A stretch of 64,000 nucleotides of DNA, from NCBI RefSeq assembly GCF_001949145.1, contig NW_019091357.1, positions 3,930,473 through 3,994,472 of the forward strand, in the 5' to 3' direction. The notes under the pieces are model-generated. The model was not told the origin of the DNA. It did not search any database and worked only from the letters and a program-made list of their open reading frames with translations. The stretch's first letter is position 1. Each line of letters starts with the position of its first letter. The translations under genes and the position numbers were made by a program. The stretch comes from Acanthaster planci. Lineage: Eukaryota > Echinodermata > Asteroidea > Valvatida > Acanthasteridae. This document shows positions 1 through 11,600 of this stretch, piece by piece.

Positions 1-2036
1 AAAAGTGAATAAAGAGACAAAAGCGATAAAATATATAAAAGAAAAAATGCATGAGAATGCTCTCGCCCACAGAGTAGTTAAAAAAGACAGTGTCTCAACA
101 GGCGGTCATCTTGCTTTCCACAAGTCCACATATGTCGAAACTTCACTTCAGGAAGCAGTCATCCTGAGCTCACTAATTCGACTGCCTATGCGGTTGAGTC
201 GACTTAATTTCCACTGCAATTTTATGTCGATAAATGGCGTTACAATATATGTCGGCAACTGGATAAGCGGCACTCGCACTATAGTACCTGTATGCTCTCC
301 CAAAGGACGTCATATCTGTACGCACACAAAATTGAAGAATGTTTGATCTTTAGATCTTTTGTAGCATTTTTGGACTGGTCAAGTTTTTCGGGAATCGATA
401 CTGCAGCAACAAATTTTTGGAAATTGATTTTGCATGTCTAGTCCTCTGATCCTTGTACGTTATATTATGGAACACCAACCATTCGACCATTGCATTTTAC
501 ACATCCATTGTTCAATAACTCTTCAGCCAGCTGAGGGCAGACATCGAAGCTCGCCCCAGTTTGCCACTTTCTTCCAGATAATTGAGTCTGGTTGTGCTGG
601 TCGGTTAAGGTCCTACAACCAGCACTTAAGTTCCGTGTAGACAGCAACTGGACAATCACATTAGATGTTACATGTCTTGAAAGAGCGAGCCCCACTTACC
701 CGGTTGTCGCTCTCTGACCTACAAAATCTTCATTAAAATACGCGAAAGTGGGCAAAATAAGTGAGTAGAATACAATTTGGCCTAAATAGGCGAAATACTC
801 CGAGATTACAGTACGGTCATATTTTTTATCCAAACCTATCTGTGTCCTGGCGTAAATCAGCACTGTCACAAAGCAGCTTATTTATTATTTTATTATTACC
901 TAAAATACACATGAAGATTACGACATGCCTGCATTTAATGCATCAATTTTCATTGTGTACTGAAAAATTGATGAAAATGATAGCAGTTAACAGTTTGAGG
1001 TTCGACAACAACGTCGGATGTTTGCTGGGTCGTGAGTGTGATGCCAACACAGTAGTGACGTCTCGTCCGGCTAGCCTAAGACCACTCTCATTTTGTCTAC
1101 AACTTGTGTGGGCGGCCAAAGTTTGCAGAAATATCGACTTTCGGCTGGTTTTCGATTTTACCTCCAATTTGATCAAAACGGACATTTGTCCCATTATTTT
1201 AAATAGAGTTGTATTTTCATTTAGTATTTGGTAGTACGTGGTTTATATATCTGGTGTTCTGATAGCTGCGTGGAATTTATTTTCTTATTAATTAATTTCA
1301 ATTTTTAATTATTCTTTAAATTTGGTACCAACGGCCAACCATAGTTTTACCAGCCACTTGTAGAAAAAAACAAGACTGTGACGTCAAAAGACCTGACCCT
1401 ATAAGGGTTACAATCAAGACAATTATTACTGGGCAGAAATACTACAGTCGCCTGCGGACAGACCATGGAACAAGAAACGGGGCAGCCGCACCCGTACCCC
1501 AGGCTGGTTCAATCAAAGTCCGGCTGAATTGGTTGCACAGTTCCTGGGCGGCCTTCGTTCCTTCCCCTGCCCTTTCAGGGAACAAGGACTGCCTGATTTC
1601 GTTGCCGACCTGTATCCATGACTATGATTTCCTTGAACCTTCATTGGATAGGGCACAACCACTCGCGCTGGATAAAAGTTTACGAGTTAGGCAACAAGCA
1701 ACCCACAATGTCTTCTACGGTCTGTACTTCCCATGCGCAAAATGTTATGGAGGAGCTCTGCCCATCCAACGCCTGTGCCAGAGAAAGGTCTGCTTGGCTG
1801 TTGGCAACCAGTCGTCCAGACAGTTCTGCACGAGCCTGTACCACCACAGAGAAAAAATATCTCTTTGGTAAGTACCACTTAGTAAGGACAGGACCATTGT
1901 CAAGCCCTGCAGCAAACTCTTGATCGTCAACGGTTGCAATATAGTATTATCTTGGTCATCTGTCCCTAATGCAGACATTTCCAATCCGGTCTTGTGCCAA
2001 AAGCACTAACCTGCGACTCTTTTAAGAAAACCAACC
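1..2036. other. Gene-poor stretch left of the SLC5 exon copies
   Basis: No gene is recognised here. If the SLC5 first exons to the right are spliced to common exons beyond the left edge, this stretch would be intron. Positions 1397-1618 on the plus strand are open for 74 codons without an ATG. A further plus-strand open stretch ends at a good donor-like GTAAGT at 1868. Neither translation resembles a family I know, and no SLC5 second-exon peptide was found on the minus strand. Confidence 0.5.
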
Positions 2037-2428
2037 TTAATTGATACTGGTCAACCGCAGCCGGAAGACCAGGGACAGGGAACCTCGCCACGCGACAAGC
2101 CCCGCAACAAGAAACGAGAGCCCGGTCAGTGAGAACATAGAGCTACAACCCATGGGTTGTAGCTCTATGGTGAGAACATGCAGCCGTGAATGTAGGCCTT
2201 GGCTGGGGTGCCGAGGAACGTGATGGAGGAGATGAAGCTCGCCAGCAGGGAGAAGGCGACTGGGACCAGATTCATGCGCCGGTCGGCCAGCAAGAACTCG
2301 GAGGCGGTTCGCTGTTTACCGCCGGCCAGAGCGTGGTACACACCGATGCTGGCAGAGACGAGCAAGGTGCAGGCCAGGATGGCGTAGTCTGCCCACCCGA
2401 AGAGCCACTGTTCTAACTCGACCGCCAT
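2037..2428 (-). pseudogene. Broken SLC5-family first coding exon (copy A)
   Basis: Reading leftward from the ATG at 2428, the exon encodes the N-terminus of a sodium:solute symporter of the SLC5A6/A8/A12 kind. Residues 13-15 are A-D-Y, residues 28-43 match the IGVYHALxGGxQRT region, and residues 60-75 read SLLASFISSITFLGTP. After F85 the frame hits a TAG at 2165-2167 inside a 34-bp palindromic scar. Skipping the scar and one 7-bp duplicate, 29 more codons align without a gap to the intact copies, ending at T113-S114 (2046). The conserved A-F-E and splice donor are then replaced by I-N-stop (TAA at 2037-2039) and no usable phase-0 GT remains. So the exon has two independent lesions: a 41-bp frameshifting insertion and a lost donor. 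Upstream context of the ATG is weak (T at -3). It sits 1.16 kb from copy B. I am confident of the homology and the breaks; whether it was ever used as an exon is unknown. Confidence 0.88.
2129..2176. mobile_element. P-type transposon excision footprint, full 17+17 bp
   Basis: A perfect 34-bp palindrome at 2136-2169 is flanked by direct repeats GTGAGAA at 2129-2135 and 2170-2176. Its halves are CATAGAGCTACAACCCA and its reverse complement, 17 bp each. P-superfamily elements start with CANRG, duplicate 7-8 bp and are cut with a 17-nt stagger, so joining two filled-in ends leaves exactly this. The scar lies inside SLC5 exon copy A, between codons 86 and 87 of the aligned exon. Assignment to the P superfamily is inference from scar size, end sequence and duplication length. 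Confidence 0.82.
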
Positions 2429-3591
2429 AAATCATCCTCATTGATACACAAAAGAACATATCCTCCTCAAAGCTCGAATAATGTGTCCGAGCAAGTTAAA
2501 ACATAGGTCAAACTGACTTGTCTGCAGCCGATTCCGACTATCCAAAACGACACAATCGGTTTTCAACTTTTCTTCGTATTCGGCTCTGCGGAAATCGATT
2601 ATACAGTTGTCCTCCGTCGGTCAATATTTCTTTTGTGAGTCATGAACAGCCACTCTTAATTTGCTTCTCTAACACTGTTGCAGGGCATCCAACCTGAGAC
2701 ATGCACCACGGTATTTCAACGTGGTTTATTCAAAGTAGGCCTAATAAAACTGACTATAAGGACTGTCTGCGCACAGACATGACAAAATGCGCCGTTTATC
2801 GCATCCGTAGCCCATTAACCGGCTGCGCGTTTTCTCGTCAATTTACAGTATAAGTTCTCTAGGTCAGGTGTTGATTTTGAAATGAATAGAACATTTCACA
2901 ACTTTTTATATCAGATTTAGTACCTGTCTTGTAGAAAATATCCAACAGCAGAAAGGACCACACGTCTGCCAGAAATACAAACAAATAATCATAGAGGAAG
3001 GAAGTAAAACCAGGGAAAGGTCGGGTTTGAAGAACGGATTTAAGATATAGCAATGAACTTGGAGTTGGATTGCTCAGCCAAGTTGAACGAAGCACAAAAC
3101 AGGGTGCTGGATATTGGGGTACACTGGAGAAAATTAAACATGTGAAAGGCAACGACAACAGGGGCAAAGCAACAGGTGAATTTACCACTCTACACATTAT
3201 TTAGTATTAATATAAAATATAAGGAAGGTAGATTTGCTCCAGTGCTATCCACACTTTACCATGGAAACGATATCATTGGTTATGGATACTACTTCCATGC
3301 AGGGCACCGGCATGAGATAGGGAGAAATGGACCGGATTTCAAGGCAGTTTCTGACGATGGAATAACTATAGTTTTCAATTTCAAGGCAGATTTGACATTA
3401 AAGACCTACGCTGAAAGTATTGACCTCGCAAATGCACAGCATTCAGCATAAAGTCAGCACGTGCAGTAAGTTGTTCGTCAAACGGATGTCCTTCGTGCCT
3501 TGAGCGTTGATCTAAGAACTAAGCCGTGAAATACAATAGCATTAATGAGATGTCAGATGAATGAGATGTCAGTTGATCATTAACTGCCTAC
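2429..3591. other. Spacer between SLC5 exon copies A and B
   Basis: Only 1.16 kb separates the start codon of copy A from the donor of copy B. No further SLC5 exon is visible, so a complete transporter gene cannot lie here. A plus-strand open frame at 3176-3451 (91 codons) and an overlapping minus-strand frame at 2859-3197 have no recognisable relatives and I do not call them genes. TAGGCCTA occurs at 2736. Confidence 0.5.
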
Positions 3592-3942
3592 CTCAAAGGC
3601 GCTGGTGACGTGCAACTGAAAGAATACAGGCATAAAACATCGCCAGGTGATGAGGCCCGTCAACACGTACGCGATCCCGTACAACCAAAACATGCAGCCG
3701 TGGATGTAGTTTTCGGCAGGGGTGCCGAGAAATGTGATGGCCGAGATGAAGCTGGCCACCAGGGAGACGGCAACAGGGACGGGATTCATGCTCCGGTCGG
3801 CCAGGAAGAACTCGGCGCTGGTACGCTGTCTTCCTCCGGAGAGGGCGTGGTAGACGCCGATGCCGCACGAGATCAGCAAGGTGGTGGCGAAGACGGCATA
3901 GTCGGCGCCGCTAAAAACTCTGGCCACCACTCCAATTGTCAT
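3592..3942 (-). CDS. SLC5-family sodium symporter, first coding exon (copy B)
   Basis: This is a 117-codon exon for the N-terminal part of an SLC5 transporter, closest by eye to the sodium-coupled monocarboxylate/multivitamin branch (SLC5A8, A12, A6). Members move monocarboxylates or vitamins with sodium across the plasma membrane and use a LeuT-type fold. Residues 13-33, 53-76 and 84-106 are hydrophobic and would be the first three membrane segments. The signature SLVASFISAITFLGTPAEN spans 60-78, in the region that contributes to the sodium site in this fold. The frame ends T-S-A-F-E followed by a GTAGGC donor (phase 0), the usual exon 1 boundary of these genes. The ATG at 3942 is chosen because it lies 13 codons before A-D-Y, as in the sister copies; the frame stays open upstream to another ATG at 4032. 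No downstream exon is present nearby. The exon identity is clear; whether it is a functional alternative first exon is not. Confidence 0.87.
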
Positions 3943-6155
3943 TGCTAATGCGGTGGGTAGACCGATGTATAGAGCGTGTAACAGCTGTTTGGAGTGTTCG
4001 ACGGAATGCTGCCGAGCACTGCTATAAAACACGATGCCACTAGCAGCTTATGATTACAAAGAACCGACTGCAGAAATTACTCGTGTGGAAATTGTTGGCA
4101 AGTGAGATGCCGGTTTTAGCCAGCGTGTTCACTGTACGTGTATACGCGAACAAGCCCTTGTTTATATTGACAGCCCCCATGCTATTGTTGAATGATCAAG
4201 GAAAATGATTATGCATGACCATTTGTGGTTAGCTTTCCTTTCTTTGATGGTTAGGCTATGTGGTATCCATGAACTATACAACGACTTTATCCATGCAGAC
4301 GTGAACACGTCAACTCCTACGTTACCGGATGTCAACCACCTTATCATATGAGAGTTATACTGTATACCGGTGTTTGTTTCTTTGTATCTGTTCCCTTAAA
4401 GCTGTCTGAAGTCACCGAACGATTTGGGGAGGAAAAGCCAAGTCTTGAAATTTCCCCTTTAACTAAGGTCTTCTTGCTTTGCTTGCCGAACCAAAATGCG
4501 CCCGGGATGCGTGGATCCACTATATACCACAAGGACGTGACAACGCTTCCGTTCGCTGGAACATTCCACGAAATATGCTGGCCTAGCCTTGGTGGTATCA
4601 ACAATTTTCTTATCCGGCTACCACAGCAAACACTGTGGGTGATGTATTCATTTACAAGTTCAAGTTCTCGACTTAGTCGTCCAGGAAATTATCAATCGGA
4701 GCGCTCAGAGGACAAGAGTCTTCTCTATTCAGTTCATACTTGGCGCGAAGGTGTGACGTCGCCTGTGCGATCAAATTTCGCCTAGGGTGTTGTTTACAGT
4801 TCGAGAGAACTCAAGAGCGATGCACTGTCAGGGTCAAGAGAAACGTCACAATTGGAATTGGACAATCGGGGTCCCTGTCCCAGTTTTCTGGACTGTTTCC
4901 AAGTACTTGGCCGAATACGATGAATTCAGGGTGGAGGTTCTTTATGACGTCAAATTCCCTTTCCTAAAAATCTTCATTCTTCAAATTTAAAGCTGTTATG
5001 TTGCTTTCCTGGTCACAATCATAACCAGGCCAGTAATGCCCCCCCCCAAAAAAACGGTCTGTTCGATTTGTAGCGAGACGGGTAGGCGTGATAGGCCTGG
5101 TGAACGCGGATGCACCAGCAGCTTGGGGTTGACAGTGCGTCGAGTCGTTGACCGCTCGGTTTCTCCTACGCTCTCAATGTTAGAAAATAAGGTTGAATTG
5201 TCATTTTTTCTTATCGTTTCCCTTTACTGAAGGCAAAAACCAGCGAGAGAACTTAATCTCGGGAAGATAAACGAGGAATTAATGTTAATATTAATAACTA
5301 CAGACCTGTGTGATCAACAGGTATTTTGTGGGTATATGAAATACAGTGTATTCTTTCGATTTTGTGTTAACTGCTAAGTAAGTGAATTACTGGTATTCCA
5401 TCACCTCATCCAAATTTCCAATGCCTTGAATTCTTCAGCAGATCCAAACACAAGACAGAGAACTTGTGGGATAAATATACAAATACAATCTGAAGGCAAA
5501 CAAGTTCATTCCTTTCAGCACCCAAGACAAAATGATTCAACATTATATTCGAAGCGAATGTTTCCATGACACAGCTGTAGGCCTACTGGTATACGACATT
5601 GGGGGACGGGAAGTCCCCCAAACTGACTGAACTCTAGACCAAAACAACCTTTGGAGCAAATCGTTTGTACGTGAATTTTAAAAACCTGAATTCTCTTAAA
5701 AAATAAGACTGAGCAAATGTTAAATGGAAATTTAATAAATAAAATCATTTCACAATGCAATCACCGAGCGCATGCATGTACTGATAAAATATACTAATGA
5801 AGGTCGTGACGTCACTACCTGGTACAACCTTACTGAAAGTGTGAATGCCTTTACGGCAAGTTCATCCGCGTGCTTTATTAGGATTTAAGCCCAAAGATAC
5901 AGGTTCACATGTTCCGCGCCATGCATATGTTGATCAAAAATCCTGTCCTTTCACGAGTTTTCAATACACGTGGTGAGTAGTACCACTTACAAGGTCACAC
6001 AGATGACAAGTGTTGGGAGGTTAATTAAACTTATGATTGGAAAGTACAGTCGCCGCCTTGGTTTTGCCACACCTTCTAAATGCAAAGACATGCACAAAAA
6101 AGACAACCTTACACATGGAAATGTCGGCGGTGTTGTGTGTTTTATTCCTCCATGC

Positions 6156-6399
6156 TTGCATGTGGTTAAGCGTTTTGTTGGTTTCGGCTGTAGTTATGAT
6201 TGTGGCTTTGCTTGGCTAGGGTTTGGAGTGTGGCTGTAGTTTTGGTAGCGGGTTTGGTTGTTAAGCTTGAGTGTTACTTGCGTGTGGTTTAGCGTTTTGT
6301 TGGTTTCGGCTGTACTTACGATTGTGGCTTTGTTGGTTTTGGCTAGGATTTCGAGTGTGGCTATGGTTATAGCGGGTTTGGTTGATAAGTTTGAATTAA
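6156..6399. repeat. Two-copy tandem duplication, unit about 122 bp
   Basis: The segments 6156-6277 and 6278-6399 are diverged copies. Both contain GCGTTTTGTTGGTTTCGGCT, then GATTGTGGCTTTG, then GAGTGTGGCT and GCGGGTTTGGTTG in the same order and spacing, with a few substitutions and small indels. The unit is rich in G and T on the plus strand. No coding potential is evident. Confidence 0.8.
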
Positions 6400-7819
6400 A
6401 GTCGGGACACTGAGATAAGAGATAATCAGGTGGAGTTTTCAAATTGTTTAGGTGTATGAGTGCACTACCAGCAAGAGCCGTATCATTAACCACGTTATCG
6501 CATGACCAACATCGGGAAGCCTCAGAGGCAACAAAACTATGATCCTACATTGCCTAGGCGCGAGGTTGGTGTAGGGTATCGTGTGATTTCACTATATCAA
6601 AGACCTGTCGATCCCTTGAATCACTCTTGACCTTACAGGGTCGCGTAGCTGGCAACCTTACACTACAGTGCCACGTATAGTCCTATATACTACATGTACA
6701 GTACTACTAATGGGTAGTTACCACAGCGGCCCGTACGACCCCCAGACGTCGGTATTAATGGTAGTCATATTAGACTTGGTTCAAGCACAGTAGACAAGAG
6801 CTAATTCCTTACCCCATTATTACATGTACCTTTGCTAATAATATGGATTCCTTGGAGAACTCCACCTGAAATTTCCCTTTGAGAAGATGACATCCTGTAT
6901 ATTGATGCTAATTGGTACCAAAAGTTAAATGAAAGAAAGTCGTCATTGACCGTGTAAAAGACAGAGGAGAGGTTCAGGGGTATGCCAATCAGATATTCGA
7001 GTGTGCATTCATACAGCTGCTGATATGATTTAATAACTGAATGACGGCACTGAGGCGCACTACAATGTCTTGCCCGAAATCAAAATTGGGCATCAGGTGA
7101 AATTATTGCGATTGCTGAGGAGTTATGCGTTGAAGCAACCAGTGCCAGCAAGGATCGTTTTCGCTTTCACTCGAAAGCAAGGTGCCACGATATCACCCCG
7201 ATCTGCAAACCTGGTCGTATTCGTAAACTTCGACGCCACTGATATTTTGACGCACTAGTTTACTCCTAGCCAAACATTCAATATCAACAATGTTTTTGTC
7301 GCCTTCTGCTGGGAGTGAACAGCTCAAAGTTCATCCTTTGCGGAACAGTGCATTATTATTTAGCAAACAATACTCCTGGGTTGAACTATCCCGTGACCTA
7401 CGACTTCTCACTATTGGCACAATTCCAGTTCAGAATGATTTGAAGGTCTCGATTCTGGCGCAACATATTGCGCATTGTAGGAACAGTCGTGTGCGTTGGC
7501 GGAATGTGCAACAAGCTAGACGGCGCGACTGATCAGTATTACGACCTACGCGTTATTGCTTCCTCCGTTTTTATTGGATGCACGAGGAGTATCAACGACA
7601 ACTGAAGTTTCGTATTTAACAAACTGAAACCTATTATTGTTTAGTAAGGAAGTAACTATTTATCATTATTAATGCGGTGGACGCGTAAGTCGCTTCGACA
7701 GTCGGTTTGTAGGAGCAACAAGGGACACAACGCCTCCTAGAAAATATTGGATATATGAAAACAAAACAAAAAATGCAGAAAAAGAAAGGAAGGAAACCAA
7801 AAAGAACAAAGGCGATATA

Positions 7820-7867
7820 AAACTCAAAATTCCTAAATTTCTCTAAATTCCTCTAAATTTTGAGTTT
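7820..7867. repeat. Short hairpin with a CTAAATTTCT-like repeated loop
   Basis: AAACTCAAAATT at 7820-7831 pairs with AATTTTGAGTTT at 7856-7867. The 24-base loop is built from near-repeats of CTAAATTTCT. It lies in an A-rich stretch and its function is unknown. Confidence 0.6.
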
Positions 7868-8283
7868 AGTCTTCGAACTAACTCCGTCCATTATTTAATT
7901 AGTGATTAACCCCTGCCAAGGAAGCAACACGCTGGGGAAACCCGACTTGGATAAAGTCTATATAATCGTAGTTCTGGGGGATTGGTTTTTCAAAGGAAAG
8001 TATTAAGTCCAACATTTCAACAGAGGAAGTTCACAAGGCGTCAAGACAACCCTCCTCCCCAGAGCCATTTTCCCATAGAAAAGTACATCATACGACACTT
8101 GTGTAAGACCCCCCCCCTGCACCTTCCCAGGACGCCATGGAAACCCTGTTTTTGAGGCTGATCGGATTGTTCTTTGATTGACATATTTTGACAGCTGATG
8201 GCATCGAACGGATTGCTTCCTTTGTTGGTCTCTTGTTCGATTGTCTCTGGGATTTCTATAGTTCATCTTTCAGAAGTCCTTAC

Positions 8284-8637
8284 CTCGAAAGCGCTGGTGA
8301 CATTCAGCCGGAAGAAAAGGGGAATGAAGGCCCTGGAGACGATGATACCGGTGATGGAGTAGGCAAACCCATACAGCCAAAACATGCAGCCATAGATATA
8401 GTTCTCGGCTGGGGTGCCGAGGAACGTGATGGCTGAGATGAAGCTCGCCACCAGGGAGACGGCGACAGGGAAGGGGTTCATGTTGCGATTGGCCATCAGG
8501 AACTCCTTGCTGGTCTTCTGTCTGCCGCCAGTCAGGGCATGGTAGACGCCGATCCCGCACGAGACGAGCAGAACGCAGGCAAAGACGGCGTAGTCTGCGC
8601 CGCTGAAGACCCGCAGCTCTAGTTTGGCGGCAACCAT
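8284..8637 (-). CDS. SLC5-family sodium symporter, first coding exon (copy C)
   Basis: A 118-codon exon homologous to copies B and D. Hydrophobic segments lie at about 14-34, 54-77 and 85-107. The tract SLVASFISAITFLGTPAEN is at 61-79, followed by Y-x-Y-G-C-M-F-W-L-Y-G. The end is N-V-T-S-A-F-E and a strong GTAAGG donor, phase 0. The ATG at 8637 has A at -3 and G at +4 and lies 14 codons before A-D-Y, matching the sister copies; a longer in-frame ATG at 8685 lacks conservation. Residues 5-19 are nearly the same as in copy B (VFSGADYAVF shared), so B and C are the closest pair at the N-terminus. No later SLC5 exon follows before copy B, 4.3 kb away. The family call is firm; whether the exon is used in a transcript cannot be told from sequence alone. 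Confidence 0.88.
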
Positions 8638-11600
8638 GATGATTTCTGTGCAGTATTTGATCCAAAATCGAAGACCTAAGACCACTGCTCCGTGCTACGC
8701 GGCAGTCTGCTAGACAATGGCCTTGACCAGAAGAAAAGCGACTTGTCAGGTTGGCAACAGTGGTTTGTTACTATTGGCCGACGCGCTGCGAAAGAGATCT
8801 GGCACTACCAACGCATCGGTGGTAAACATGTACACGTACATGTACATTTTTCAACGCCAATGTCATGGTTGGTGTCCTAAAGTTGGTGCTAGTTACTCAC
8901 GCCCTCTGTTGGTGACAGCGTAACTTGAGAGCAGTACACGGTAACGATTCCAAGCCCGTGTTCCCGCGTAGCGTGGCCAATTTTCTTAAGTGCGAGGGGT
9001 GAGGGATGACAAGAGTTCCCAAGGAGGGGGGGGGGTTGTTCCTCTTGCCTACCCCGATACATCACAGAGTTTGTATAACGGACGGTTCTTTCAAGAACCT
9101 TATTATACCTATAGCCACACTAAAGTAACATATAATCAACCCAGGCTATAGATGATGTGACGACAGCTGCCCTCTCCCTCGCCACCAACAGAATCCAAAT
9201 TTTCCAGTGAGAGATGGGTAAGAGTTCCCACAAGAAAGACAATCACTCCACCCCCTTCACCTGCCCCGGCTACGTCCTTGCCATGTTCCCACTCGTTTCT
9301 TATGGGGCAACGCGGAAATCTGGGATTCTCGCAAAATTGGCAGGTACCGAGCCGGGGAAAACAACGACCATAGCAACGTACGCACGCACCAGCCACTCCG
9401 AGGATTGGGTTACACAATTTTTTGTTTGATCAGTACGTACACACGCGCTCGTTGCAGTTGTTTTCATCGGCGAGGTGTGGTTGCTACGCGCAATTTTGTG
9501 AAACTTTCGGAAGTCTGCCCCGCCCCATACTCTTTAAATATCATTACACATACAGAATGTAGGCCTAACTCTCATGTCTTGCACATTATTATAATAGCCA
9601 CAATTAAGGACTGATTTAACTTAATTTCTATAAAAGTAGAAATATAAGGAAACAAATTTCGCATGGAGAAATCTTAAATCGGGGAATGTGTACAATAGGT
9701 TAATTTCCTACATCCACTTTTCTTGTTCTGTAAATACTTAATTAAGTAGTGTCCAGCATGTGCCTGTTTTTTGCTCTGAAAATGTAGGGACAATTCACTA
9801 TCCGAATTGACCAGAAGCACCCTGTCACACCCACGGAAAGTACTCCAGCCCGTAACGCGTAACCGTTGGCAGTTCAGGTATTTTCATAGAGAATAATCTG
9901 CTTCACGGCCCCATGACTACTCAACCATATTGTCTTATACACTTGTGTTCATGCGCCATTGAGACAGCGTTCATTACAAGTACGCATGCGCACTTCATTT
10001 TCAAGCAGACAACAACGGTTTTTCGCGCAAGTAGACGACGTTACAGCGCGGAATTTTTCAACGACTGACCTCGTAAAATACCAAAGTATGGAAGCATAAA
10101 TAAATTTTGGGAGGATCTAAACACGACACCACAAACAACACACAATTTTACTCAATTAGTGAGATTTTTAAATGACGGTAAATCTCAGAACAGTAGAGAA
10201 GTGGATTTTACAGACCCTATATTAAAAAAAATCGAATTTGCAAAATTTGGCACTAGTTTCATCAATTGATGTTTAATAGAAAATAAATTTTCTGAGACAG
10301 AAATCTAGCACCAAATTAAAGATGCACCCTTAATGCATTGATTTCAGACACTTATTTTGAATCCGCCGGATAAATTGTTGTACTAATCAGGTCATTTTGA
10401 ATAATCCCCAAATCGTATCGATGCAACGGTGTACGAAAATTCAAAGCCATTTTATGTCCATTTTTATTACCAAAATGGTATATCCAACACGAGGATGATG
10501 AATTTCTGTGAGATTTTACTGATTTCGTTAGTACCTATACATTTTCACAAGGTTGAATCGTTAAATTAGTAACATATCCTGTTCGTCACTTCCGCTGCTG
10601 TGGCCACTGACCACTGTGGTACCAAGAGTTCAAGTCGTCACGTCTGCCTGAGCACATGTGCATGAACATGTACATGTCACGCGTACACATGTAACCACGC
10701 ATATAAGACTGCACTTTTTAGATGAGATATATGACGTATATTTCCGTTACAAAATGTCTGGATTCACACGATTTGGCGCGAAAATTTGGTACAAATTCAA
10801 ACTCATTTTACAAATACTCTTATCCAGCGGATTCCCAATCGATTGAGACAGTCTGCAAGTTTATATGAATCTAGTTTTTATAACCAGGAAAACTCATTTT
10901 AATAGATATTGGTCAAATTTGGCAACACTCAATTATTTCAGGTGAGAAATCAAATAACTTTTGGGTTATTTTGCATTTTTCATTACGTTTTTTGAGACAG
11001 GACAAAATTAATGCTACAGAAAAATGAAACAATAATTGTAATTTGGATTTGTCATGAAAATTTTATTATTTATGCTCCGTTTCCTGGAAATGCATTAACA
11101 AAGAAGACGCCTCATTTTGTAGCCAGAGCGTGCGAAATCAGACATAGCCTGTTGCTATGCCGTTGTTTAGTGCAAATCTTGCGCACGCGCATTTGGGTGA
11201 TGAACGCCGTGAACATACGTGTACAACCAAAGTAACATTACAAGAATAGCATTTACTCGACCGATGTTCTAACTAACCAATCGTGAAAACGTATTTCTTC
11301 CCACCAACTATCTGATAAACATGAAAATGCAGCACAGGCATTCGCAGGCGCTCTGGCCATATACAGACATCATTCTATTTATCACACACTGTGACCCAAA
11401 ATACTATGGGGTATACTGAAGTTGACTACAAGGCATACAATCATGGTTGTTCACTACTTTAAATAACAGCAATGAGTTTCTCTAACAAAACAATTTTACT
11501 TCCTGACACACCTCTTCATCGGTTGACAAGAGCTTTGTTGGTCAGGAGTGCTCATTATGCTGGGAGCGACGCGCCCGTAACACGTGCATTTCATTGTCGT

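Larger units (their letters stand above)
3943..8283. other. Gene-poor stretch between SLC5 exon copies B and C
   Basis: No SLC5 exon beyond the first is recognisable in these 4.3 kb on either strand. A plus-strand frame at 4348-4785 (145 codons) has no familiar motif and I take it as chance. The stretch holds a 122-bp tandem duplication (6156-6399), a small hairpin (7820-7867), a C7/A7 run at 5040 and TAGGCCTA at 5578. Confidence 0.5.
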
